Below the pieces are notes generated by a model. It made no database searches. It was given only the letters and a program-made list of their open reading frames with translations, and was not told the DNA's origin. A program made the translations under genes and the position numbers. A stretch of DNA of 64,000 nt from Taudactylus pleione (lineage: Eukaryota > Chordata > Amphibia > Anura > Myobatrachidae), in contig JAUIMM010000113.1 in the NCBI GenBank assembly GCA_031769625.1, forward strand, positions 11,376,001 through 11,440,000. The letters are read 5' to 3'. Positions 54,866 to 64,000 of the stretch are shown in pieces. Position 1 is the first letter of the stretch. Every line of letters starts with the position of its first letter.

Positions 54866-56043
54866 TCAAGTGTTAGGTGCCCTTATGGGGAGAAAGGAGT
54901 AGTAGAAAATGTAAAGAGAAGCACATGAGAGGGAAGAGGTCCCTGCTCGTGAGAGCTTACATTCTAAAGGGGGGGGGCAGACAGACAGGCGGGACATAGA
55001 AGGGGAAGATAGGGAGGAAATAGCATGAAGTGGGTTAGGATGAGAGCTGGAAGAGCTTGATGAAGTAGAGAGGTTGAGAGCCCGTTTGAAGATTTGTAGA
55101 GAGGTGGAGAGTCTGATAGGGAGAGCGTTCCAAAGGTAGGGAGCAGCACGGGAAAAATCTTGGATGTGGGAATGGGAGGAAGTAATCAGTTGGCAAGAGA
55201 GGCGGCATGCATTTATTGAGCGAAGTGGACAGGTGGGAGTGTGAAGGGAGAGAAGTTCAGAAATGTATGTGGGAGAGGATTTGGTGAGGGCTTTGTAGGC
55301 AAATGTAAGAACCTTGAATTGGCATCTGAAGGGGAAGTTATAGGACTTGAAGGAGAGGGGAAGCAGATGTAGAAGGTCTGGAGAGGAAGATGAGCCGAGC
55401 AGCAGCATTGAGAACCGATTGTAGTGGAGAGAGGTGAGAGACTGGGAGGCCAGCTAGGCGAAGGTTACAGAAGTTCAATCTGGAGATGACAAGTGAGTGG
55501 ATGAGGGTTTTAGTGGCATCCTGGGTGAGGAATGGTCTAATCCTGAAGATATTTTTTAGGTGGAAATGGCAGGACTGCGAGAGGTGCTGAATGTATGGTT
55601 TAAAGGAGAGGGAGGAGTCTAGGATAACTCCAAGACAGCGCACTTTGGGGCTAGAGGAGATAGTTGTGCCATCAATAGATAATGAAATTGTGGGAAGTGA
55701 GGTAGTGGAAGAGGGTGGGAAGATGATCAGCTCAGTCTTAGACATGTTAAGTTTAAGAAAGCGATGGGACATCCATGAAGAGACAGCAGAGACAGTTGGA
55801 GATACGGGTGAGGAGTGCAGGGCAGAGCTCAAGGATGGAAAGGTAAATTTGAGTATCATCAGCATAGAGATGATACTGGAGGTCAAAGGAGATAATGAGC
55901 TCACCTAAAGAGGATGTATATAGGGAGAAAAGGAGAAGTCCAAGAACAGGTTTTAAGGCGGTTGTAAACAATGCGCTCAAGGAGTTTGGAAGCAAAAGGG
56001 AGAAGAGAGATGGGTCAGTAGTTGGAGAGTATGTTAGGCTCAA
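54866..56043 (-). pseudogene. L2 RT remainder with internal deletion
   Basis: After [21 protein letters not shown] the sequence jumps at about 55,950 straight to [20 protein letters not shown] and the [13 protein letters not shown] catalytic box. Roughly 130 codons usually found between, including the first catalytic aspartate block, are missing. Downstream frames carry [41 protein letters not shown] and FSRAAPYLWNALPI, the normal C-terminal order of L2. Frames alternate because of small indels. Confidence 0.88.
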
Positions 56044-56714
56044 GGGTATGTTTTTTTAAGAATGGGAGAGACAAGGGCATGTTTGAATGCAGAAGGGACA
56101 GTGCCAGATGATAGGGAGAGATTAAGGAAGTGAGCAAGATGAAAACAGGCAGAAGGAGAAAGGTAACTGAGTAGACGGGATGGGATTGGATCAAAAGGGG
56201 AGGTGGAAGGAGGGGAGGACCAGATGAGGGACATGACTTCCTCTCCAGAAACAGGGGAGAAGGATGTCAGAGTTGGTGAGGCAGAACGGGAGGGGTGGTC
56301 AGGGAAAGGAGGGGTAGGGGTGCTGATGGTCTGATGGGAAATTATGTCCTCACGTAAGGAGTCAATTTTAGTTGTAAAGTAGGTGGCAAAGTCAAGGGCA
56401 GAGATAGAAGAGGGGAGGCGAGGTGGGGAAGGGCAGAGGAGTGAGTTGAAAGTGTCAAAGAGACGCCGGGGGTTTGAAGACTGGGAGGAGATGAGGTTCT
56501 TGAAATATGTTTGTTTGGAGAGGGACAGGGACAGGGCTGCACTGTAGGATGAGAGAATACATTTGAAATGGAGGAAGTCTGCGTTAGAGCGAGATTTTCT
56601 CCACTGACGCTCAGCAATTCTTGAACACTTTTGCAGGTATTTGGTGCATTTGGAATGCCAGGGTTGTAGTGTGGATCTGCGTGGGTTAGTAGTTATTGCC
56701 GGAGCAACAGTCAA
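56040..56714 (-). pseudogene. L2 ORF2 linker and start of RT
   Basis: The frame contains RSTLQPWHSKCTKYLQKCSR, RRLFDTFNSLL, DFATYFTTKID, SPFDPIPSRLL and VSPILKK, the typical linker of L2/CR1 ORF2 leading to RT. It joins the endonuclease by a frameshift at about 56,712 and breaks again after ILKKTYP at 56,043. Confidence 0.9.
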
Positions 56715-57913
56715 GAGTAGAAGTAAGGGAGGAATTGTACAGGGACAGGACAGGAGAGAGAAAGGATAGGGGAGAGAAGAGAGTCCAGCAGGGAGGAAAA
56801 AGCAACAGTGCCAATAGCCTCAATGTTATGCTTAGTGATGGTGGCCTTAGGAGGTAAAGGAGGGAAAGGAGAGAGGGATAGGTTAAAGGAGAGAAGGTGA
56901 TGGTCAGAGAGGGGGAATGGGGAATTGAAGTAATCAGAAATATCACAACGGTGAGTAAAGACCAGATCAAGTGAGTGCCCAATCACATGGGAGGGTAATG
57001 AGGTCCATTGGGTGAGACCAAATGAAGAGGTGAGAGTAAGGAGTTTAGCTTCAGAGGATTCTGTGGGAATGTCAATAGGAATATTAAAATCGCCTAGGAT
57101 AATGGAGGGAAGATCTGAGGAGAGAAAGTGAGGGAGCCAGGAAGCAAAGTTGTCAAGGAATTTGGAGGGAGAGCCAGAGGGATGGTAAATGATAGCTACT
57201 CTGAGGTTTACTGGTTGAGAGAGGAGTTTATCATGAACCTCAAATGTGGGGAATGTAAGGGATGGATCAGAGGGTATTAGCTGGTAGGAATAACTGGTGG
57301 ATAGAAGAACCCCAACACCACCACCATGGCGACCCGCAGGCCGGGGGGTGTGGGAGAAGGTGAGGCAACCAGAGGAGAGAGCAGCAGGAGAAGTGGTGTC
57401 AGAGGGTGAGATCCAGGTTTCAGTAATGGCCAGGAGATTCAGGGAGTTGGAGATGAAGAGGTCATGGGTGGGGATCAGTTTATTACAGACTGACCTGGCA
57501 TTCCAGAGGGCACAGGATAGAGAGACAGCGTTTGTGGGGGAGATGTGAATAAGATTGTCCGGGTTGCTGTAACGTGGAGGTAAGATTAATTTGGGAGACC
57601 GATAAGTATAGAGCTTAGTGATGGTGCGGGCACCTGAGCTAGAAAGGGAACCTGTAGGAGTTGGGCAGGGAGGGAGATGTGGATGGCAGTGGGGTGAAGT
57701 GCCAGGGAGAGGAGTGTAGGAGGAGGGTTTAGTGGTGGGATAGTAGGACAGTGGGGGGTAGAACAGGAAGAAAGTTGAGTAGTGGGAGAGGAGGGAGAAG
57801 GGGAGGAGGAAACGGAAGAGACAAGGGGGAAAAGATAAAGGTGGAAGCAGGGGGTAGAACGGAGGTTTAGGTAGGGACTGATTCAAGGAGGGAGTTGAAC
57901 AAAACCTTGTCAT
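56711..57913 (-). pseudogene. L2 ORF2 endonuclease domain
   Basis: A 400-codon frame starts MTRFCSTPSLNQSL. After a Pro/Ser-rich leader it shows the APE-type endonuclease blocks in order: WNARSVCNKL, LLAITETWIS, HGGGVGVLLS, ILGDFNIPID, SLDLVFTHRC and PLSDHHLLSFNL. These include the Asn, Glu, Asp and His residues that nick the target site. The frame is intact through the domain and then shifts at about 56,712 into the linker frame. This is the longest clean coding block in the window. Confidence 0.92.
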
Positions 57914-58153
57914 GGTGTTTATAAGTAAACAAGAAGAAATTAAATTTTGGAAATGTTACTGAAATATGAATGCAAGAGATTTGTTGAAATGCAATGAATG
58001 CAAGAAATTTGTTGAAATGCAAGTGAAAGAACAGTGTTGTTATTAAGAGGATAAAAAGTGGGGTCCTAATGTGTGCATAATTTGAATAATAATGAAGATT
58101 GTAAGCAGATAGAGGATGTGAGGCTAGGCCAGAGAGCTAAGATAAAGGACAAT

Positions 58154-58523
58154 GGACATGATTCAGAGCCAGACGCTCTTTAAGAGTGCTCGCTCTGAAT
58201 CAGGGCGATTTTTTTTTGTTGTGGTCTCCTGGTCGCTCGCTAAACTGTGGGTGATCACCCACAGCTTTTGCGAGTGGCCAGGTGATGGTCGCGATGGTCG
58301 CGACCATCGCAACTATTGGGGCTTGCGACGAGACCCTTGTAGTAGGTCTCGTCCGTTGCAAGACCCAGAGAGCTTCTTGCTCTAACGGAGCAGGAAGCTC
58401 TCCATCGACAGCAGCCCCTTTTGTAGTGAGTCCCAGAGCGAGAGAATTTCTCTCTCGTTCCGGGGCTTGCACGTGCGCAGTACCCCACCATCGACCTGCT
58501 TGCGAGCGCCGTGATTCAGGCCT
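58154..58523. mobile_element. 3-bp-TSD-like MITE, copy E
   Basis: Ends are degenerate (CATGATTCAGAGCC and GTGATTCAGGCCT), but the interior has the same hairpins as copies A-C: GATGGTCGCGATGGTCGCGA, GACGAGACCC and GGGTCTCACT-like words. Flanks AAT and CAT match at two of three bases. Confidence 0.7.
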
Positions 58524-58526
58524 CAT

Positions 58527-58848
58527 TTTTCCAAGTGGAAAGAGGTGAACTGACATGGGGACAATTATGATAAGCATTGAGATGTTTGTGAGAATCAGAA
58601 GGCCAACATTATTAGTAGTAATAGAAGTGTCGTGGTCTTGCCGTGAGTGCGCAGGGAATCCAGTTGTAATAGTTCTGAATCTTTAGGCCGTTGTGGTTTG
58701 TTGTTTGATGGAACTTAGCGTTTCCTCCTTTTGTTTATCTTCAGTTTAACACAGGACTAACGCTACAGTTTTGCACTTAAAAAAGACCGCACTATAAAAA
58801 CTACACCATCCAGCCAGCTATCCAGCCTAGACACTGACATTTATAAAG

Positions 58849-58882
<34 letters not shown>

Positions 58883-60002
58883 CATATCTTTCTTCATTCT
58901 ATTTTTATTTAAAAGCTCTGAACTGAACACTGCAGAGCCTCCCAAGTATTTCTAAGTAATGTAATAGTGATGCGTTACACTCTTCTAGTATGTTATTGCA
59001 CAGACATTCTCTTCCATTTTTTTTTTTTAAGAGACAGAACCCAGTTAAGGGTCAGGAGTTCTGATAAAGAGTAAATGGAGTGAAACTTTGCTTAAGCACA
59101 CACTGGCAGAGGCCTCTAAGCCTCTTTAATTGTAATGAATTTAACTATTTGCCAGTTACCCTTTAATTTGCAGAGGTCTGAATGCTCAGAAAAAGTCTAT
59201 TGCTAAATGTTTTCCATAATCATCAAATGTGTTTTTTTAGGATGCTGTTTGCCCCTGAAATAAAATCTCTACAGTTACCGCACTTTCCTCATTTATCTAG
59301 TAGGTATATGGATTATGCCTAATTGCTAAATTGGACAAATGTGTGCAGGCTTCAGTGGGGTTGGGAGTACAATTGAAATAAAAAATATGAATGTGCCATT
59401 TTCACATTCTAGTGTAACTATAGCCATAGCACTATATTATAGTTTGATATTATAGTTTGATAGTCTGATAATGGTGTGGGGGAGACTGAAAGGTAACATG
59501 AATTATGCATTTAATTACAGAAACGGGGGTAGATCCATTAAACAGTCTCCCGACAATTAAAAAACTAAAAAGGTGCATGGGACAAACATAAGGCTATGCT
59601 AATGACTTCACTACCCCCAACATATAATACTGAATTGAGGACAATAGAGGAACCATTTGGTTACTTTGTAATGTTATATATCATATTTCTAGGTTTAATA
59701 TTTACAGTACAGAACTTTGCAAATAAGGAATGATAGTGCGGACAGCACGTGAGATTATTGGGAAGAGCTGTTGTGAACATAAGAGGCAAAAATAATTCTT
59801 CTTTATCTATACATTATAGCCCTCTACTCCAGATGTTACAAGAGTGAGTAACTGTAGAGTGGGGGATGGAGGTTGATCCTGCACAAGACTATCAAGTATA
59901 CCAAAAATATACATATATACAGTATATAACCATAATCCAAAATATTTTAATATGTATGGCATCACTGTGTTGGTGGTGCACCCCGAGGTAATAGTTGAAC
60001 AA
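58527..60002. other. Unassigned AT-rich DNA with a (TA)n tract
   Basis: (TA)n lies at 58,850-58,879. No gene or other family recognised. Confidence 0.5.
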
Positions 60003-61724
60003 TATTATCAAGGAGTTCCTCCCAAAGGAGCGGGAGGTAGAAAGGAAAACCTTTTGGGGGGCACTCTTTTAAGAAAAAAGATGTAATAAATGTAATTAAT
60101 ATTTAACTTTTATTAGAAATGCATTAAAAAGGGGTCAGTATATTTCATTAGCAGGAGCACACTCGTAGCTCCCTGCTTGGCCCCAGTGTGTCCTTTGGAA
60201 AAAAAAAATCTTTAAATAAACCAAATAATAATCAGTAAGGCGAAAATATTTTGTACTAAATTGCTTGTGTTTAGACAGACGCACCCATGTCATTTGTCAC
60301 ATAAGAATATTTTTTCTTTCTATCAAAAAATACCGACAACCTTGGAGAGAAGTAGAGACAAAGTTTATCACAATTGTAAGCCTATATGTAGCCTAAAAAA
60401 GTGCTTTTAGAAAACCTGGCATGCAAAGTCAGCGCTATCTGAAAAACATGGTCTGCAGTTCCATTATATCAGTCAACCTAAAGCATGTATGATCACTAAA
60501 TATAGATAAGGATAAAACCTGCTATAAATTAGCATCAGATTCTCTGCTTTATATGTATCACAGGTTGTAGTACAGGGATACAGTTGCCATAGACAACAAT
60601 GACACAACTTTATAACTTATAAGTACAAAAAACAACCTTGCATCATGATAGGTTCACACATCAGTAGCAAAATTTGGTGCAAGCAATAGTGTCTCAATGT
60701 CATATATTTATATCTCAGTTGTCCGGAAAAGAAGTTTCTGTTTGATAGGTCAGAAAAGAGATCAACATGAGGTTATGTTCATATTCATCATGGGTCACAA
60801 AGCTCAATATATACAGTAGGCAATATAAACGTATCTCAATATTTGTTTAAATGGATAGAGAATGTATAATAGATAAGTAATTTCCCAATAGTGTATAAGA
60901 GTCAGGCACCACGCTATATATAGATCTATTCCATGAAAACCTTATGGTGCCTACACACTACACAGATACTGTAGTGATCTGCAGATATATCTGCAGAAGA
61001 TGGTCGTTCATACACACTGAACGGCCATCATCTGTGTCTGCCGGCAGGTCCTGGCGGCCAGGGGGCATGTCCCTCTCCCCTTCCTGCGGCTGCCACTGTG
61101 TCTGCAGACCGCCCGCACACACTTGCCGATGGACAGATTTGTCTGCAGACATATCTGTCCATCGGCTGTGCAGCACAGCCAATGCGATATGTCAGTGAAC
61201 GCCGATGTTCACCGACAAATTGCGGGTACACACTGGCCGACGGTCAGCAGATATATTGGCCGATCAATTGATAGGCCAATGTATCGGTCAGTGTGTACCC
61301 AGCTTTAGTCTGAGAACAGTGATCCCAATACCTCTGCTTCCTTTCTGTGTGATTCTAAGATCACTGAACAGAAGGTGAGAGAGTGTCTTACTGCGCAGAC
61401 TGGAAGAAAGCTAGTGGTGTTTCTGCTGTCCAAGATGCAGGTGTGAATCTGTCCCTATATCTTAGACATTGCAGGGATGGTTCAGCCTGCGGCTGGATGA
61501 GAGAGCACCGAAGAGGAGGTACCTGGTACCATAGATTGGAGATGCCTGATCCTAGGTGTGGGTATAGATAGGGTGAGTCTGTCTGCCGGATCCCATGTGC
61601 ACAGCACGGTTGTCCGTATGGAGCTGATGCGCGTTTCACCCGTTCATATTTTTTCTTAAGAGAGTGCCCCTAAAAAGGTTTTCTTCTCTCCCTCCTGCTC
61701 CTTTGGGAGGAACTCCCTGATAAT
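60003..61724. mobile_element. Foldback element with 80-bp inverted ends, 1.7 kb
   Basis: ATTATCAAGGAGTTCCTCCC at the left (60,003-60,082) is the inverse of GGGAGGAACTCCCTGATAAT at the right (61,645-61,724), continuing inward through GGGGCACTCTTTTAAGAAAA-type sequence. The left interior has TATTTAACTTTTATTAG, as in the element at 17.4 kb. It contains the Harbinger-like MITE at 60,945. No open frame of interest. Confidence 0.8.
60945..61304. mobile_element. Harbinger-like MITE with TTA duplication, 360 bp
   Basis: Ends TGGTGCCTACACAC and GTGTGTACCCAGCT with TTA on both sides (60,942-60,944 and 61,305-61,307). Interior hairpins include TCTGCAGATATATCTGCAGA and GATGGACAGATTTGTCTGCA. Related in its ends to 17,557-17,956. 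Confidence 0.82.
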
Positions 61725-62700
61725 GAGAGTGAGTAATTAAAAGCATTATTTAATAAGATGTGTAATTACTACAAATAAGCTGGAACCCAACTTATATGAA
61801 CCAAAGTAACTATTCAAAACTTTTGCTTTTAGAAATCTATCCTTCACAGCACTTATCAAAGCTAAGATTTTAAACAACTATAGATAATAAAATATATAAT
61901 CTGTTTACTATCGTTATCACTATATATAACTTGTCATTTTTTCTTGGAGGGGGTGGCTGTGTCTCCTTATTCTCCAGACATCCTCTGGCCTGGGTACCCT
62001 GAACCCACCCCACCTGCTCTGGTCACCTCTAGTACTGTAAAACCAGAGCTAAAACCTGGGTTATTGCAGGGTTAACTGGGGTAGCTCCTTGTGACAGGGT
62101 TGGATTCTTGTGTGGAGTGACCCAGCAATCCAACCCGGGTAACTTACAGGGTTTAGCACGGGAATAACCCGTGAAACCCTGCAGTGTAAACGCCGGGATC
62201 CGGGTCATGATGACCTGGATCGTGCCGCATGCCTGCCGATTGGCCGGCTTCAATGGCGCTTGGAGATGACGTCATCTCCAAGCAGCCACTTCAACACCGG
62301 AAAAGCCGGCTCCAGTGTGAAAGGTGCCAACACAGGAATATCCTGGGTCGGCACTGGGGAAATTCTGGTCTGATCTGGATTGGAACCCTGTTAACCTCCG
62401 GGTCAGACCCGGAATTTAAGTATAAAAGCAGTATAACTCTCAGGCACATTCACCCTCCAAACTTGTCCCATTACACCTTTTTATCTTTGAACTAACAGCA
62501 CCTCTGAAATCAATTTAAGACAAACAAGAGGCTAATTTTGTAATCAACTAGGACAGTGAACAGAAGTGTCTCAGAAGATAATACTTTGTTTTGGTAATAC
62601 GTATGGAGCTCTCAGGTTTCCTGTCTCGTTCAGGTTTACATTGACATCTATAGAGTATATCTAATTATTTAGTATTCCCCTTTCATAAACAGTAGTTTAT
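61725..62700. repeat. GC-richer repeat with a 26-bp perfect palindrome
   Basis: Bases 62,258-62,283 (GCTTGGAGATGAC and its exact inverse) form a perfect palindrome centred on TGACGTCA. Around it, AACCCGGGTAACTTACAGGG, GGAATAACCCGTG and CCGGGTCAGACCCGG make further inverted words between about 61,950 and 62,420. Probably a MITE of unknown class; ends not resolved. Confidence 0.55.
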
Positions 62701-62704
62701 TTTG

Positions 62705-62796
62705 GGGGAGATGTATCAAACCTTCAAAAGATAACAAGTAGAGAAGTTGCCCATAGCATCCAATCAGATTGTAGCTATAATTTATCATGTACATTC
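62705..62796. repeat. Left half of a palindromic MITE
   Basis: GGGGGAGATGTATCAAACC, GAAGTTGCCCATAGCATCCA and ATCAGATTGTAGC follow one arm of the 47,575 family. The second arm is missing, replaced at 62,797 by a CAGGGGCGCCGAGAGG motif. Confidence 0.6.
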
Positions 62797-63300
62797 AGGG
62801 GCGCCGAGAGGGGAGGGGGAGCGGGTACAGATTACCCAGGCCCGGACATGGCAGGGGGCCCAGGCCGCCCGCAGCAAACTGTTTTCCTTTTTTTTCCCAA
62901 CCTACTTTTTATTGTACTGTAATACTCGGCGGATGCCGGGGGGTAGTTCGCGGTCGGAGAGGTGCAGTCGGCCGCACTGTCACACGTCAGGTCAGGTGCG
63001 TGACGGGGTGTGTGTCACTCACTTGAAGTTGTTGCAGCAGCAGCCGCACCGCTTTGGAGCGAATGCTTTCGCGAGATGATAACGACATCATCTCGCGAGG
63101 CTCTATTTCAGTCACACAGCAGGCACGGTCCGGGCACCAAGCACCACTTCCAGGCTCCGGGTGGTGGGCAGGGATTGGGAGGGAGGGTCTGGGATTACAG
63201 AAAGGCAGTCTGGGTGCCTTTTTTGTGTGTGGCACAGCAGAGAACACTGTGGTGACTGGTGAGATAAGTCTGTGAGGGAAGGGAAGAGCCGAGCGCGCCA
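62797..63300. mobile_element. Possible hAT element (CAGGGGCGCCGAGAGG end)
   Basis: The left motif is hAT-like and a GAGCGCGCCACTG at about 63,290 could be the opposite end, but no 8-bp duplication is seen. GC-rich interior with a GCGAGATGATAACGACATCA hairpin (63,072-63,098). No transposase. Confidence 0.45.
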
Positions 63301-63468
63301 CTGATTCTGCTGCTGTAAATCTGTGAGTTGGATGTCTATGAGACTATGATGAGTTGATCATGACACTATGGTGCTGCAACTGATACTGGCTGCTGAAAGT
63401 TCTAAAAATCGATAAATTCTATATAATTTACAAAAATGCATCAGTCACTGTATATATTAGATATAGTG

Positions 63469-63499
<31 letters not shown>

Positions 63500-63535
63500 T
63501 ATATCATATATAGATAGCTATATCTAATCATGGAT
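63301..63535. other. Unassigned DNA with (TA)n tract
   Basis: (TA)n at 63,471-63,495; nothing else recognised. Confidence 0.5.
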
Positions 63536-64000
63536 CCAGCATGATTTACCGCCAGCTGCATGGCTGGCGGTTCAAATCCCAACAGCGGCAGCCCAACAAG
63601 GATGAAAATCCCGATCGTTCTAGGTAAGTATTTGCTAACCTAATTTTACCCCCTAACCCTCCTTTAGGGGTGCCTGACCCTAATCTCCCCCCCAAGTGCC
63701 TAACCCTAAACCCCCCTCTAAGTGCCTAAGCCTAACCCCCCCTTCCCCGCCGCCTAAACCTAAGTCCCCCGGGGGGGTGCCTAACCCTAACCTCCCCCTG
63801 GGGGTGCCTAATCCTAACCCCCCCTTCCTCTCACTTAACCCTAATCTCCCGGGAGGGTGCCTAACCCTAAGTCCCCCCCGGGAACCCTAAACCTAACCCT
63901 CCGCGGATGTCCGGGCCCGTCGTCCGGCTTACCTTCGATCGGTAAGCCGGGTGTCGGTCTCCCGTTGTAGGGAAAATGACAGGCGTCGGGAATTCGATGC
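63536..64000. repeat. Telomere-like CCTAACCCTAA minisatellite and flanks
   Basis: From about 63,648 to 63,900, units of roughly 30-40 bp of the form GTGCCTAACCCTAACCCCCC repeat about eight times with changes. The flanks carry CAGCGGCAGCCC and GTCGGGAATTCG-type words. The units contain vertebrate telomere-like CCCTAA but are not a pure hexamer array, so this is an interspersed minisatellite. Confidence 0.75.

Larger units (their letters stand above)
54677..57913 (-). mobile_element. L2-clade LINE, about 3.2 kb
   Basis: The 3' end on the minus strand is GGCCCCATATAAATAAAGGA followed by an (ATA/TAA)n tail at 54,677-54,690. ORF2 spans about 54,866-57,913 with endonuclease, linker, part of RT and a C-terminal region. 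The 5' boundary is uncertain; sequence to about 58,150 could be its leader. Frameshifts and an internal RT deletion make it inactive. The same 3' tail logic is used by the SINEs at 40.5 and 53.0 kb, though their tails are a different L2 subtype. Confidence 0.9.

Noticed and set aside
56711..57913. Host gene for a 400-residue protein
   Set aside because: The motifs are those of an L2 endonuclease, and the frame runs by frameshift into LINE linker and RT.
63560..63590. Possible tRNA gene (GGTTCAAATCC word)
   Set aside because: There is no A box at the right distance and no cloverleaf pairing; the word is part of a dispersed repeat.

Overview
This window is vertebrate nuclear DNA, most likely from a large, transposon-rich amphibian (probably frog) genome. 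That reading rests on the repeat content: hAT transposons with BED-finger transposases, many palindromic MITEs, an L2-clade LINE, a Penelope-like element, a Gmr1-type Ty3/gypsy element, tRNA/L2 chimeric SINEs and many AT or tetranucleotide microsatellites. I found no host protein-coding exon, no rRNA, no functional tRNA, no CRISPR array and no prokaryotic operon. Almost every open frame is a broken transposon gene or a frame forced open by a short tandem repeat. The organism assignment is inference; the elements are read from the sequence.

Layout. 0-3.4 kb: foldback repeats, one hAT MITE, then unassigned AT-rich DNA. 3.4-7.8 kb: a + strand hAT transposon (copy 1) with a TATA promoter, a transposase lacking its zinc finger, and a higher-order tandem array in the middle of the transposase. 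8-13 kb: small hAT and 3-bp-TSD MITEs. 13.2-16.5 kb: a hAT-ended composite carrying a giant inverted repeat (arms about 1.3 kb). 17.2-19.1 kb: a 1.8 kb insertion with 470-bp inverted arms, one of them split by a Harbinger-like MITE. 19.9-26.0 kb: a second, - strand hAT transposon (copy 2) with a nearly full-length but mutated transposase and an expanded leader array. 26.0-27.2 kb: a perfect 70-bp palindrome and a single arm of the giant-hairpin family. 27.5-29.2 kb: a Penelope-like fragment split by a Harbinger-like MITE. 29-44 kb: non-coding, with nested MITEs and SINEs. 44.3-46.7 kb: a three-level nest of DNA transposons. 47.9-49.8 kb: a Gmr1-like Ty3/gypsy remnant. 51.9-53 kb: a Tc1-like remnant. 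54.7-57.9 kb: an L2-type LINE. 58-64 kb: more foldback elements and a telomere-like minisatellite.

How the parts relate. The two large hAT copies are the same family and explain each other. Copy 2 supplies the full transposase order (BED finger, DDE core, RW motif, C-terminal dimerisation domain). Copy 1 shows how derivatives arise: a deletion between alanine-codon tracts removes the finger, and leader-type repeats have expanded inside the coding region, taking 76 bp of transposase codons with them. The same family's ends flank several small MITEs and the giant hairpin. Many insertions can be dated relative to one another because they sit inside others; in a few cases the uninterrupted partner arm or repeat unit shows the empty site, so target-site duplications can be read directly.
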